64,000 nt of DNA from Sulfuricurvum sp. PC08-66 (GCA_000830255.1 JQIT01000002.1:307020-371019); one strand, 5' to 3'; positions 51,783-61,689 are shown, counted from the first letter of the stretch. Notes: generated by a model not told the origin, from the letters alone. Made by a program: numbers and translations.

Positions 51783-53371
51783 TAAAGTGCCTTCGTGCTG
51801 TTCTTGCCAGAATTTTTCGCCAAATAGAGCGCCTCATCGGCACGTGCGATGGCGATATTGAGGGCTTCATCTCCATCGAATTGGGTCACACCGATACTAA
51901 GCGTGATATGCAAATGGGAGACAAACGTGTGTGCCGCTACACGTGTGCCAATTTTTTGGGCGACATGTACAGCGGCACTTTTGGGCGTATTGGGCAGTAC
52001 CAACAAAAACTCTTCACCGCCCCATCGGATCAATAGATCCGCCTGACGAATATGCTCTTGGATGAGTGTCGATAGCGCCTGCAACACCTCATCGCCTACG
52101 GTGTGTCCATGAACATCATTGACTTGCTTAAAGGCATCGACATCCAAAAGGACAAACGAGAGCGGTGAGTTGTAGCGTTTGGAAAGCGCCAACAACCCCT
52201 CGATGACACTATTAAATTTAAGTCGATTTGAGACACCTGTCAAAGGGTCTGTCATGGCAATTTGACGAAGCTTCTCTTTTTCATGCTCTAACTCGGTGAT
52301 GTCCCACAACATCACCACATATTGTGCTTTGCCATCGACATAGACGGTCTGCACATGCGGCACAAAAACCGCACGGCGATTTCCTTGCGTGATGTGGAGC
52401 TTGTAGATGAGCTTGGGATGTGCCAAAACCGTATCTATCCACACCTCCTCATCGACCCCATCGATAGGCATATAGTGCCAAACACTCCCGCGTGTTCGCA
52501 CAAAAGCGTGCATCGAATCGACCCCAAAAAAGGTCAAAAAAGCCCCATTCACATTGAGCAGCTGCTCTTTGTCGGTAATAAAAACAATCTGCTTTTGGGC
52601 ATTAAGCAGCGTCTGCAAATAGCGTTTGGTGTACTCGATTTTGTCGTAAGCGCGTTTGATGGAGGTTTGCGGAGAGGCGATGATGCCTACGCTGTTGCTC
52701 GAAATGGCGTACATATGGACATCGAACCACTCTCGCTCACCCTCGCGCAAGAAGAAGAAATTGGGCAGATGTCTGGTGCGTTGGGTGTGCAACGTCTCAA
52801 CAATATCCTCTCGCAACGCCTCCAAATCGAACACTAACTGTGGCGATTGTTTGCCTATGAGTTGCGTTTTGGTTTTGGATTCGAAGCTCAAAAACGCCTC
52901 GTTGACATGCCTGATGACAAAATGTTGCATAGCATCACTCTCTACGACGATGGAATACTCTGTCGAGAGGCTATGATGGGCAAAAAGCTCCTGTTTGTAA
53001 TAGTGCGCAAAAAGCTTGAGAGAGACAAACGTGGCCAAATTTTGGACGCTCTGTTTGCCTACGAGTAGCGTATCGATGCCAAGCTCTTTGAGTGCTATTA
53101 ACGTCGGTTTGTGTGCGCGAGTGAGATTGAAAACCAAGGGGACTTTGCAAAAGAGTGAGCATCGTGTGTAGGTTTGTGCTACAGCCAATGCATCTGCCAA
53201 AGAAGCAATAATGAGCACCATATCGAAGCGCTCATGCTCCAAAAGCGCCTCCCACTGGCTGTGGTAGGAGGCTTCATGAACAGAAGGGTTTACCTGCTCA
53301 TCTTTGAGTTTTTCAAGAAGCTCATGCTTTTTGAGGGGAGTATCACAAAGTACGAGCAGATTACAGCGCAT
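51782..53371 (-). CDS. diguanylate cyclase with degenerate receiver and PAS domains
   Basis: This 529-residue protein has an N-terminal segment (about 1-125) with receiver-like secondary structure in which the phosphoacceptor Asp position (FDMVLIIA) is replaced. Two PAS-like domains (about 130-360) follow, then a GGDEF domain (about 365-525) with intact GGEEF and an RQAD inhibitory site upstream of it. It should make c-di-GMP. It overlaps the histidine-kinase gene by one base, so the two may act in one circuit. Confidence 0.88.
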   Translation of the reverse strand: MRCNLLVLCDTPLKKHELLEKLKDEQVNPSVHEASYHSQWEALLEHERFDMVLIIASLADALAVAQTYTRCSLFCKVPLVFNLTRAHKPTLIALKELGIDTLLVGKQSVQNLATFVSLKLFAHYYKQELFAHHSLSTEYSIVVESDAMQHFVIRHVNEAFLSFESKTKTQLIGKQSPQLVFDLEALREDIVETLHTQRTRHLPNFFFLREGEREWFDVHMYAISSNSVGIIASPQTSIKRAYDKIEYTKRYLQTLLNAQKQIVFITDKEQLLNVNGAFLTFFGVDSMHAFVRTRGSVWHYMPIDGVDEEVWIDTVLAHPKLIYKLHITQGNRRAVFVPHVQTVYVDGKAQYVVMLWDITELEHEKEKLRQIAMTDPLTGVSNRLKFNSVIEGLLALSKRYNSPLSFVLLDVDAFKQVNDVHGHTVGDEVLQALSTLIQEHIRQADLLIRWGGEEFLLVLPNTPKSAAVHVAQKIGTRVAAHTFVSHLHITLSIGVTQFDGDEALNIAIARADEALYLAKNSGKNSTKAL

Positions 53372-53379
53372 CAGAAAAA

Positions 53380-53994
53380 TTAATCTTCGCGAATAATTTT
53401 GTCGTCTGGACGCAGTTTGAGGTCTTCGTTGAAGTGGTGTTGGTGCTTGCGCAAGGGCTCATAGGTACCAAAAACCACATCCCAAATGGGCACTGTAACA
53501 CCGTGATTCATTTTGGGACGGATATGGTGGACGTAGTGAAAACGTTGCATATATTTACCGTAGGGATTTTTGAAATCAAAACGGTGCATCGCGAAGTGGT
53601 ACCATGTATAAGCTACATAGCTCAACATTGTCACCCCTGTCATGGCGAGGGCATAAACTTGTGGCATCAACATATTCGCCACAAGATACATACCCCCCGC
53701 GATAAGCGTCGCGGCAAAGAAGGGAAGATTGTCATACCCTTGCGGATTTTTGTGGTGTTTGCCGTGACCACGTACGAAAACATTACGTCCTACGTGAAAA
53801 AGCACTGCATGCACGCCATACTCGATGAGGGTGAAAAGTAGCCACCCCCCAGCAATCGCGAAGAACATGTAAACACCCTCAAATTCGTAATTCAAGAGTG
53901 CAAAAAGAACCAAGCCAGCACCGACCATAAGGTCAAGCACGAAGCTCACATAGAGATTCCATTTGGTTTCGGAAAATTGATAAACCAAGTTCAT
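53380..53994 (-). CDS. sterol desaturase/fatty acid hydroxylase-like membrane protein
   Basis: This 204-residue membrane protein has the His boxes of di-iron hydroxylases: HAVLFH (63-68), HGKHHK, HFAMHR and HYVHH, the last followed by NHGV. Three to four helices hold these. The substrate is probably a membrane lipid or carotenoid; it is not determined. Its promoter is the TATAAT at 54025-54030 (minus strand), in GGGTATAAT. Confidence 0.9.
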   Translation of the reverse strand: MNLVYQFSETKWNLYVSFVLDLMVGAGLVLFALLNYEFEGVYMFFAIAGGWLLFTLIEYGVHAVLFHVGRNVFVRGHGKHHKNPQGYDNLPFFAATLIAGGMYLVANMLMPQVYALAMTGVTMLSYVAYTWYHFAMHRFDFKNPYGKYMQRFHYVHHIRPKMNHGVTVPIWDVVFGTYEPLRKHQHHFNEDLKLRPDDKIIRED

Positions 53995-54024
53995 CGATAA
54001 CTCCTTTTTTTGATAAAGTGGGTC

Positions 54025-54030
54025 ATTATA
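54025..54030 (-). promoter_or_regulatory. -10 box of the sterol-desaturase-like gene
   Basis: TATAAT on the minus strand, in the context TTTTGGGTATAATGACCC, lies 30 bp before the start codon. Confidence 0.55.
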
Positions 54031-54092
54031 CCCAAAAGCGAGCTATGAGAAGGCTTTTGTCACTGTGTAATGCGATGGTAAAACAGTTATGC

Positions 54093-54098
54093 TAAAAT
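54093..54098 (+). promoter_or_regulatory. extended -10 of the two-component operon
   Basis: TGC-TAAAAT, preceded by AT-rich sequence, lies 28 bp before the GTG start at 54127. AAGGGG is the ribosome site. Confidence 0.4.
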
Positions 54099-54126
54099 AG
54101 GTCACATTTGACTTAAGGGGTACACT

Positions 54127-54807
54127 GTGGGCAAACCACTCGTAATTGTGGTCGAAGACCAAGAGGATTTGCTAGAGGTTATTGAGTATAACTTGACGAA
54201 AGCGGGCTACGAAGTAATGGGCTTTTTGAACACCAAAAAACTTTCGCAAGCCTTCGAACAAGAGGAGGTAGCGTTGATCATTATGGACCGCAATCTCCCT
54301 GGGGTGGAGGGGAGCGAATTTATCCAAGCCCAACGCGCCAAAGGGATGGATATACCTGTCCTTTTTCTCTCCGCCAAGACAAAAAGCAGCGAAATCGAGG
54401 AGGGTTTTGAGCGAGGAGGCGATGACTATTTGACCAAGCCTTTTAATATGAATGAGCTTTTGTTGCGCGTCAAGGCGATTCTCAAACGCACCAACAAAAC
54501 CCCTGTCAACGATCAGCGCCTCAGCTACCGCGATATCGAAATCGATTTGGCACAGCGCAGTGTACTCGTAGGGGATGTGCCTGTAGAGCTTACGAAACTG
54601 GAGTTTGATTTGTTGTCGACCTTTGTCCAAAACAAAAATGTCGTACTCGACCGCGATTTTTTGCTCGAGAATGTCTGGAAAAGCGATGATTTTTTTCAAG
54701 ACCGCACTGTCAATGTCGCCATTAATCGCCTCAAAGAAAAAATTGACCCCACCAAAGAGAAAACCTACTTCAAAACCATTCGAGGGGTAGGCTACACCCT
54801 GTGCTAA
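54127..54807 (+). CDS. OmpR-family response regulator
   Basis: This 226-residue regulator has a receiver domain with Glu10-Asp11, phosphoacceptor Asp54 (IIMDRNL), Ser82 and Lys104 (YLTKPF), and a C-terminal winged-helix domain of the OmpR/PhoB type with LTKLEFDLLSTFVQN, RTVNVAINRLKEKI and IRGVGYTL. The sequence is close to PhoB-like regulators. The start is GTG. It overlaps the kinase gene by 7 bp. Confidence 0.93.
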   Translation: MGKPLVIVVEDQEDLLEVIEYNLTKAGYEVMGFLNTKKLSQAFEQEEVALIIMDRNLPGVEGSEFIQAQRAKGMDIPVLFLSAKTKSSEIEEGFERGGDDYLTKPFNMNELLLRVKAILKRTNKTPVNDQRLSYRDIEIDLAQRSVLVGDVPVELTKLEFDLLSTFVQNKNVVLDRDFLLENVWKSDDFFQDRTVNVAINRLKEKIDPTKEKTYFKTIRGVGYTLC

Positions 54808-56207
54808 AACTGCATCAAATCTTTTTCAATCACTTCCTTGTCATCTTTTTGGTCTCCTTTGGGGTCATGAGCACAGCAAGCTATTTTTATCTCAAAGAGA
54901 GTGAAATTTCTCAAAGCAAAGCGCATCTCATAAGCGCCATCAACCTCGTGGAGTTGCAACTTCCCCATGTCGTCCGATGGGATACCTTCACGCAAAATGT
55001 AGGGCACACAACCAAGCTACGTTTGACCATCGTAGCCAAGGATGGGACGGTTTTGGCAGAGAGTGGGCGCGACAAAAGCGACATGGACAACCACGCCAAA
55101 CGTGCTGAAATTATCGAATCCATGCACAATCCCTACGGCGCATCGATACGCTATTCACACTCTCTCAATCGTGATTTTTTGTACATGGCAAAACGCGTCA
55201 CTATCGATAAAGAGCTTTACTATATTCGTATGGCGATTCCTCTAGAGCGACTGTTGGACGATTTTTATGGCTCTTGGTTGCAACTCTTGGCTATTTTCGC
55301 GCTGTTGGTGGCGGTGGCATTTTTGTTCTCGTACCGCATCAGTGGGCGCATCGAGCGTGATGTCAAAGAGCTCATTTTTTACCTCAAACAAATCGCCGAA
55401 AAAAATTACAAAGCACCTCTCAAGACACGATTCTCCTCGGAGTTTGTCCAAATCTCTACGGTACTCAAAAGCGTCATCGCCAAGCTAGAGCGACGTGAAA
55501 AACAAAAGCGCAAATACACCGCACGGTTGCGCCTCATGAACAAACAGCGCAACGATATTCTCTCTGCGATGGGACACGAACTCAAAAATCCTCTCGCCGC
55601 CATCCAAGGCTTCGCGCAGACGCTTTTGGCAGAACCCTATTCGGCGCAAAAAAGCGAACTTTTCGATAGATTTTTGGTCAAAATCGTCGATAACAGCCAA
55701 AAAATCAGTGCCATGGTCGATAGAATCGCCTTGGCGGTCAAACTCGAAAACGGTGATTTGACCCCCCAAATGAGCGAAGTAGCCGTAAGCAAAATGGTCG
55801 CCGATGCAGTGACAACGTTGCGCAAAAAATACCCCGAACGCATCATCCATATCGAAGTGACCGATGCAATAGTGCGCGTCGATAGAACCATGATAGAGAT
55901 GGTCATCATCAATCTGCTCGATAATGCACTCAAATATTCCAATGGCGATGTACGTGTGCGTTTTGAGAAAAACCGCCTCTCAGTCATCGACCACGGCATG
56001 GGCATCGAGAGCCAAGAGATAGAAAAAATCACCACCAAGTTTTATCGTGTCGATAAGAATAGCTGGGACAATTCGATGGGATTGGGATTAGCGATTGTAG
56101 GCTATATTTTGCGCCTGCACGAAACCACACTGCATATCCAAAGTGAAGTGGGCAAAGGCTCCATCTTCTCTTTTCGACTCTCCAAAACAGCACAAGAGGA
56201 ACAGTAA
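54801..56207 (+). CDS. sensor histidine kinase partner of the OmpR-type regulator
   Basis: This 468-residue kinase has an N-terminal helix (8-28), a periplasmic sensor (about 30-150), a second helix (160-180), a HAMP-like linker, the His259 box (SAMGHELKNPLAAIQGF) and an ATPase domain with NLLDNALKYS and MGLGLAIV. It resembles PhoR/ResE-type kinases. A nested hairpin follows before fliK. Confidence 0.92.
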   Translation: MLKLHQIFFNHFLVIFLVSFGVMSTASYFYLKESEISQSKAHLISAINLVELQLPHVVRWDTFTQNVGHTTKLRLTIVAKDGTVLAESGRDKSDMDNHAKRAEIIESMHNPYGASIRYSHSLNRDFLYMAKRVTIDKELYYIRMAIPLERLLDDFYGSWLQLLAIFALLVAVAFLFSYRISGRIERDVKELIFYLKQIAEKNYKAPLKTRFSSEFVQISTVLKSVIAKLERREKQKRKYTARLRLMNKQRNDILSAMGHELKNPLAAIQGFAQTLLAEPYSAQKSELFDRFLVKIVDNSQKISAMVDRIALAVKLENGDLTPQMSEVAVSKMVADAVTTLRKKYPERIIHIEVTDAIVRVDRTMIEMVIINLLDNALKYSNGDVRVRFEKNRLSVIDHGMGIESQEIEKITTKFYRVDKNSWDNSMGLGLAIVGYILRLHETTLHIQSEVGKGSIFSFRLSKTAQEEQ

Positions 56208-56215
56208 ATGCTTAA

Positions 56216-56256
56216 ATAGGGCAAACGTGCGTACAAACGCACCATAAGTGCCCTAT
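56216..56256 (+). promoter_or_regulatory. nested hairpin in the fliK leader
   Basis: An 8 bp stem ATAGGGCA/TGCCCTAT (56216-56223 with 56249-56256) encloses a second stem GTGCGT/ACGCAC (56227-56232 with 56237-56242) around ACAA. The fliK ribosome site AGGAGAG follows two bases later. It may act as a leader regulator of fliK or an attenuator after the kinase gene. No T run is present. Confidence 0.55.
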
Positions 56257-56267
56257 CAGGAGAGCAT

Positions 56268-57734
56268 ATGATTCAAGCACAAGCACCGCAACCCACGGTC
56301 AAACCGACACAAGCCCCTACCTCTAAATCTTCAGAGGCTTCAGAAGGTAGTGTCGATTTTGCCTCGGTACTCGCGCAAAGCGTCGCCCCCAAATCGATAA
56401 TACCCCCAAAGGCCAAACAACCCTCACCCATCGAGGTAGCCGCGGGCAAACACCCCACAGCCCCAATGGGTGTGAGCGCCAAAAAAGAGAGCGCTATCCC
56501 TGACGATTTTGCTGAGGGTGCCCCTGAAAACACACCTAAGCTCGCTACATTGACCCAGCTTTTGGCCTCCATATCCCATGAATCTACCGCCCCACAAGGC
56601 ACCTCGGTACTCAATCTCAAAACGGTTTTGGGCTACAACAACGACGACCCTCGTCTCATCAATGCAGATTTGGTTTCGCTATTGCCTCAAAAAGATCAAA
56701 AAGCAGCAGCGCACTCCCTCATTGCAGGCACCAAAAAACTGTTGCACGATAGACTCGAAGGGTATATCCCTCTAGACCGTATCCCAAAAACACTCAAAGG
56801 GATGGTCGAGACCGCTTTGCGTCTGGAAATTCCTGTAGCAGATATCAAGGTCGAGACACTGCCCCAAAGCGCCTTTACCAAACAAATTTTGGAGGCTTTT
56901 GCGCTCAATCAAGCACGCCCTGCCCTACCACAAGCCAAACTCGATAGCTCGATGCTAGAAAATGGTACGACCAAAACGCCAGAGGGGCAAACCCAAACGT
57001 CAAGCCTCTCAAAAAGCTCAGCATCGACCCCTGCTTTGGCACTTCAACAAGCCCTAGCCCAAGCTCTACCTCAAAAAGAGAAGCTTCCCACAGGTACACC
57101 GCAAGCCCCCACGCTAAAGCCCAATGAGGCTGCACTACCACCTCTGACGGATGCGCAATCGAGCATGCAACAAAACAGTAACGCCTTTGCCCAAACCTCC
57201 CCCGAGGCGCAAGCTATCGATACCGCAGTAGCAGCAGTTGCTGAGCAAGAGGCAGTCGCGCAAGATGAAGAGAGCCCACACGCTTCACAAGGGACTCAAA
57301 AGGCAGATGCCGCGCAAAAATATGAGAATAATTTAGAGCAAAAATTGGCAGATGGTCGCATGATGATGCGCCAATTGAGTGAAAACATCAAAGAGGCGAT
57401 GGAGAATTACAAGCCCCCTTTTACACGTCTGACGATGAAACTCACGCCTGAACATCTAGGAGAAATCGACGTATCCATTGTAAGCCGTGGCAGTAATGTC
57501 CATATCAGTCTCAGCTCTAATCCTCTAGCGCTACAGATGTTGCAAAACCAAAGTGCTGAGCTCAAAGCGGCATTAGCCAATGTCGGCTTGGGCGATGCGG
57601 CGATGAATTTCAGTCAACAAGGCAACGGTCAACCCAAACATGACCACCCAAGTACTGCCCAACACTACGAGACAATGGCACAGCTAGAAGATGAGATATC
57701 TATGCTTGAACTTATCGTCCCCCAATACGGCTAA
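56268..57734 (+). CDS. fliK: flagellar hook-length control protein FliK
   Basis: This 488-residue protein has the composition of FliK: a long Gln/Ala/Pro/Thr-rich, low-complexity middle section (about 225-360) and a folded C-terminal domain, here LTPEHLGEIDVSIVSRGSNVHISLS and LALQMLQNQSAELKAAL, which is the Flg_hook region. FliK measures hook length and switches export specificity. It precedes flgD by 10 bp. Confidence 0.92.
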   Translation: MIQAQAPQPTVKPTQAPTSKSSEASEGSVDFASVLAQSVAPKSIIPPKAKQPSPIEVAAGKHPTAPMGVSAKKESAIPDDFAEGAPENTPKLATLTQLLASISHESTAPQGTSVLNLKTVLGYNNDDPRLINADLVSLLPQKDQKAAAHSLIAGTKKLLHDRLEGYIPLDRIPKTLKGMVETALRLEIPVADIKVETLPQSAFTKQILEAFALNQARPALPQAKLDSSMLENGTTKTPEGQTQTSSLSKSSASTPALALQQALAQALPQKEKLPTGTPQAPTLKPNEAALPPLTDAQSSMQQNSNAFAQTSPEAQAIDTAVAAVAEQEAVAQDEESPHASQGTQKADAAQKYENNLEQKLADGRMMMRQLSENIKEAMENYKPPFTRLTMKLTPEHLGEIDVSIVSRGSNVHISLSSNPLALQMLQNQSAELKAALANVGLGDAAMNFSQQGNGQPKHDHPSTAQHYETMAQLEDEISMLELIVPQYG

Positions 57735-57744
57735 AGGATACTAA

Positions 57745-58416
57745 ATGGCCATCGATTCCATCTCCGCAACTGATTTAAAAGCCGCTACCAGCAAAATGGG
57801 CGAAGGCAAAGTGGTCAATCCCAAGGGCGCTTTGGGCAAAGACGACTTTCTCAAACTCCTCCTTGTGGAGCTAAAACACCAAGACCCTACGCAACCTGTC
57901 GATACTGAAAAAATATTGTCACAAACGTCACAACTTGCGACTTTGGAAGCCTCTAAAAATACCAACGATGAGCTATCCAAACTTTCGAGTTCACTCAAAT
58001 CTTCTCTCCAATTTACCACCGTATCGGCTATTGGCAAAATCGCTGACACAGGTAACGACGAGGTGCTTTTGGGCACCAATGATGTGGCAAATTTCGAGAT
58101 ATATGTGCCCACTCCTATTACGGGTGGCTCTATCGAGGTGCTCGATACCTACGGCAATTTAGTACAAGAGATAAGCGTAGACAAACGCGAAAAAGGAACC
58201 TATGGATTCTCGTGGAACGGCGAAACCAAAGAGGGGCTACGCGCCGATGAAGGCTCTTATCATGTGCGCATGAAATTTATCGCAAGCAACGGTGCTAATG
58301 GCGAAACAGGCGTAGGCGTCTACCCTATTAGCTCAGTGCGCTTCGATGAGGGCAAGACAATGTTGCGTTTGGGTAGCCAATATGTACCCTTCCAAGCGGT
58401 CAAAGAGATTCGATGA
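57745..58416 (+). CDS. flgD: flagellar hook assembly scaffold FlgD
   Basis: This 223-residue hook cap has the N-terminal DDFLKLLLVELKHQDPTQPVD signature (31-51) and a C-terminal Ig-like domain with GYHVRMKF-like strands. FlgD caps the growing hook and is replaced by filament junction proteins. It overlaps flgE by 4 bp. Confidence 0.95.
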   Translation: MAIDSISATDLKAATSKMGEGKVVNPKGALGKDDFLKLLLVELKHQDPTQPVDTEKILSQTSQLATLEASKNTNDELSKLSSSLKSSLQFTTVSAIGKIADTGNDEVLLGTNDVANFEIYVPTPITGGSIEVLDTYGNLVQEISVDKREKGTYGFSWNGETKEGLRADEGSYHVRMKFIASNGANGETGVGVYPISSVRFDEGKTMLRLGSQYVPFQAVKEIR

Positions 58417-59672
58417 ATCGCTCCTTTTATAATGGCGTAGGCGGTACCAAAGCGCACCAATTCGCCATCGATACATGGGCAAACAACATTGCCAATATCA
58501 GCACCAGCGGCTTCAAAGCCAACATCCCTCAATTTGCAGAGCTTTTTAGTACCAAAGTCGCACAAATCAACAACCAAGCCGCACCCGTCGCCTCTGATGC
58601 AGGCAACGGCGTACGCGCCAACAGCTCCGCCATAAGTATGAAAACAGGCTCCATTATGCCCACCGACAGAGAACTCGATGTAGCACTAGGCGGAGAGGGG
58701 TGGTTTGGCGTGATGAGTAGCGACGGCGAAGCGGCGCACTTCACACGCAATGGCTCACTCATGTACAACCGCGATGGGGATATTGTCAATGCCGACGGTG
58801 GCTACATGCTAGGCACCCTCACCAATGAACTCAAAGAGGGTGTACTCAAAGAGATGGTGCGTTACATCCCTTTGTCAGGCGTGGATACGCAAGAGCCGCT
58901 CAAACTTCCTCAAGATTTGCGTATCGCACCTGTACCTACGCGCAAGGTCACCATTCACGGCAATCTAGGTGCCGAGGGGCAACCTGCTAGCTTCAACACT
59001 AATATATTTGCACGTAACGGTGATGTCAATGTCCTCAAGCTTCGCATCGAAAAAACGAGCGAAGAGCCCAACAAATCGTTGTGGAATATGTACGCCTCCA
59101 TCGAAAACAAAGAGGGCAAAAAAATCTTCGAAGCGCCGCCCGCACCTATCGTCTTTGGGAGTAACGGTGCTGTAGAGAGCTTCCAAATTCCTGTCATCAA
59201 AAACGGTGATGAGACTATCGAACTATCAATTGGAGAGGGGTTTAGCGGGCTTGTGACGTTGGGTGGGAACCTTATCGACAAAAGTATTTTGGCAGATGGC
59301 GTACCCTCAGGTAAATTGACCAAATACCACTTCAACCGCGACGGGCACATCATCGCCGCCTTTGACAATGGTCGAGAGAGCGCTGTGGGGAAATTGGCGG
59401 TCTATCATTTCGCTAATGACCAAGGGCTAGAGAAATTGGGAGATAATCGCTTCAGTGCAACTGCCAACAGTGGAGCGCCTCTTTTTTACAAAAACGCTGC
59501 AGGTGAAAACATCCTAGGCACAGACCTCATACCCTATGCACTAGAGCTCTCCAACACCTCTGCGGCGCAAGCCCTCACGGAGCTTATCATGCTTCAAAAA
59601 GCCTTCGATGCCAACGCCAAAGCGATTTCGACCAGCGATCAGCTCATTCAACAAGCACTGAAAATGGTGTAA
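58413..59672 (+). CDS. flgE: flagellar hook protein FlgE
   Basis: This 419-residue hook subunit has the N-terminal flagellar rod/hook domain (SFYNGVGGTKAHQFAIDTWANNIANISTSGFK), the FlgE-type middle region with LDVALGGEGWFGV, and the C-terminal helix LTELIMLQKAFDANAKAISTSDQLIQQAL. It is shorter than the 800-residue FlgE of Campylobacter, so it is either the compact form or a hook-like paralogue such as FlgG, but gene order with fliK-flgD favours FlgE. Confidence 0.9.
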   Translation: MNRSFYNGVGGTKAHQFAIDTWANNIANISTSGFKANIPQFAELFSTKVAQINNQAAPVASDAGNGVRANSSAISMKTGSIMPTDRELDVALGGEGWFGVMSSDGEAAHFTRNGSLMYNRDGDIVNADGGYMLGTLTNELKEGVLKEMVRYIPLSGVDTQEPLKLPQDLRIAPVPTRKVTIHGNLGAEGQPASFNTNIFARNGDVNVLKLRIEKTSEEPNKSLWNMYASIENKEGKKIFEAPPAPIVFGSNGAVESFQIPVIKNGDETIELSIGEGFSGLVTLGGNLIDKSILADGVPSGKLTKYHFNRDGHIIAAFDNGRESAVGKLAVYHFANDQGLEKLGDNRFSATANSGAPLFYKNAAGENILGTDLIPYALELSNTSAAQALTELIMLQKAFDANAKAISTSDQLIQQALKMV

Positions 59673-59748
59673 TAAAAGAGATTTTTTCAATACGAAAAAC
59701 TCCTTATAGAAAATGCTTGTGCAACAGAAAAAACTTCAAAGGATCTGT

Positions 59749-61608
59749 ATGACAATCATAACTGAAGAAAAATTTGTTGATTTAGTAAAACAAGCAGAAT
59801 ATGAAGCAAATCAAAATCTAAAAAGCTACAACATTAAATTGACGCTTTTTGCACTGTTGGGTTATGCAGTAATTCTCCTTCTTTTTCTACTGCTCATGGG
59901 ACTTGCTGGCGGTTTAATTGCCACAGCGCTTTTTAGTACTGGTCTTTTTATACTTCTAATAAAAAAGAAAATTATTGTTGCAATATTGCTTGCTATGTGG
60001 ATACTTATAAAAGCATTATGGGTCAGGTTTACTCCACCTAAAGGTTATATTTTAAAAAGAGAAGAAGCACCTAAACTGTTTGCTGAACTTGACTCTTTAC
60101 GAAAAGAATTAAAATCACTAAAAATACATGAGGTGATTCTTAATACAAGTCTGAATGCATCCGTCACACAACATCCTAGACTAGGAGTTTTAGGTTGGCA
60201 AAAAAACTATTTAATATTGGGCTACAGACTTTTATTAACACTCTCCCCTGAACAAATGCGATCAGTAGTTGCTCATGAATTTGGTCATTTATCGCTTAAC
60301 CATAGTCGATTTGCAGGCTGGATATACCGAATACGCTTAACATGGGAGCGTATTATGTACGCATTTGAAAATACTCAATCTTGGGGTGCAATCCTTATGA
60401 GCAAATTTTTTCAATGGTACTCTCCAAAGTTTAGAGCCTACTCTTTTGTATTAGCACGAAAAAGTGAGTATGAAGCCGATACTATATCAGCAAAATTAAC
60501 TTCCCCATCTACTGCCGCAGATGCATTGATAAATCTTTACACAATCGCTTCATTTTTAGATGAGAAATATTGGAAAGAATATATAAATTTTGCAGATGAG
60601 CTACCACATCCACCACACGAACCTTATAAAGGATTTTCAGATTTTTTGCAGAGATATTCTATAGAAAATGATATTGTTCAAAAAAAACTTCAAGAAGAGT
60701 TATCAATACAAACACACTATTTCAATACACATCCAAGCCTCAACGACCGTTTAATTGCTTTAAATGTAGCGCCCAGACTCCCGATATTCTCTCGAATAAA
60801 TGCCGCACATAGTTGGCTTGAATCTTCTAATGAAAAGCTCATGCACTATTTTGACAAGGAATGGATAAATGAAAATATCCGAGCATGGCAAGATCGTTAT
60901 GAATATGCTCACAATGCAAAAGAGAAAATTCAACAATTCTCTTCAAAAGAATTAATCTCACTGAGCGATGAAGATTTGTGGAAATACGCCTACTGGTCTC
61001 ATGAGTTTATTTCCGTCGAAAGTGCATTTGAACTTTTTTTAGCATTTGAATTACGTAATCCAGAAAATATAGATGCGACATATTTTATCGGCAAATATTT
61101 ACTCAACAATGGAGATGAAGGCGGTATAAAATATTTATCAATTGCTAGACAAAGCGAATATTACATAGATGAAGTTTGGAATTTAGTTTACAATTTTTTA
61201 ATAGCAAATAATAAACAAGAAGAGGCAACAGAGTGGTGGAATGAATGTGAGCATTTAAATAAAATAAATCTATTAGCCAAAGACGAGCGAGACTCATTAA
61301 AAAAAATTGATACATTTATTTATCCAGAAATCAATGATGCTTTGCTAAATGAAGTTGTTGAAAATTTGATAAAAAATAAGAAAATTAAAAACGCTTGGCT
61401 ATGTGAAAAAGAGGTAAAATATTTTCCAGAAGATCAGGTTTATGTTATAGCTTATGCATCCAAAGGAATAGTTTTTTCAGAACAAAAACTACAAAAAATG
61501 ATAGCAGATAATCTACATGTAAATGGGACATTTTTTATTATAAATAAATACCAAAATTTAAAACCATTATTCAAAAAAGTAAAAAAAATAGGTCGTAAAA
61601 TTATATAA
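59749..61608 (+). CDS. M48-family membrane metalloprotease
   Basis: This 619-residue protein has two to three N-terminal membrane helices (about 30-92) and a zinc peptidase domain with HEFGH at 176-180 and the third ligand Glu242 (SEYEAD). The remaining 370 residues are a helical repeat-like region, longer than in HtpX. It is AT-richer than the flagellar genes and lies beside a tRNA cluster, so horizontal acquisition is possible. The ATG at 59749 has AAAGGAT upstream; an open frame to 59713 has not. Confidence 0.88.
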   Translation: MTIITEEKFVDLVKQAEYEANQNLKSYNIKLTLFALLGYAVILLLFLLLMGLAGGLIATALFSTGLFILLIKKKIIVAILLAMWILIKALWVRFTPPKGYILKREEAPKLFAELDSLRKELKSLKIHEVILNTSLNASVTQHPRLGVLGWQKNYLILGYRLLLTLSPEQMRSVVAHEFGHLSLNHSRFAGWIYRIRLTWERIMYAFENTQSWGAILMSKFFQWYSPKFRAYSFVLARKSEYEADTISAKLTSPSTAADALINLYTIASFLDEKYWKEYINFADELPHPPHEPYKGFSDFLQRYSIENDIVQKKLQEELSIQTHYFNTHPSLNDRLIALNVAPRLPIFSRINAAHSWLESSNEKLMHYFDKEWINENIRAWQDRYEYAHNAKEKIQQFSSKELISLSDEDLWKYAYWSHEFISVESAFELFLAFELRNPENIDATYFIGKYLLNNGDEGGIKYLSIARQSEYYIDEVWNLVYNFLIANNKQEEATEWWNECEHLNKINLLAKDERDSLKKIDTFIYPEINDALLNEVVENLIKNKKIKNAWLCEKEVKYFPEDQVYVIAYASKGIVFSEQKLQKMIADNLHVNGTFFIINKYQNLKPLFKKVKKIGRKII

Positions 61609-61689
61609 CCGTTTAAAAATGAATTTTTATCTCTCTTTCAATCTGTTTTTCTTTATGTAAGTAAAATTTTTTGGGGATTTAGAAGTGTG

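Noticed and set aside
56208-56267. Intrinsic terminator after the kinase gene
   Set aside because: The hairpin is strong but no T run follows, and the fliK ribosome site comes directly after; it is listed as a leader element instead.
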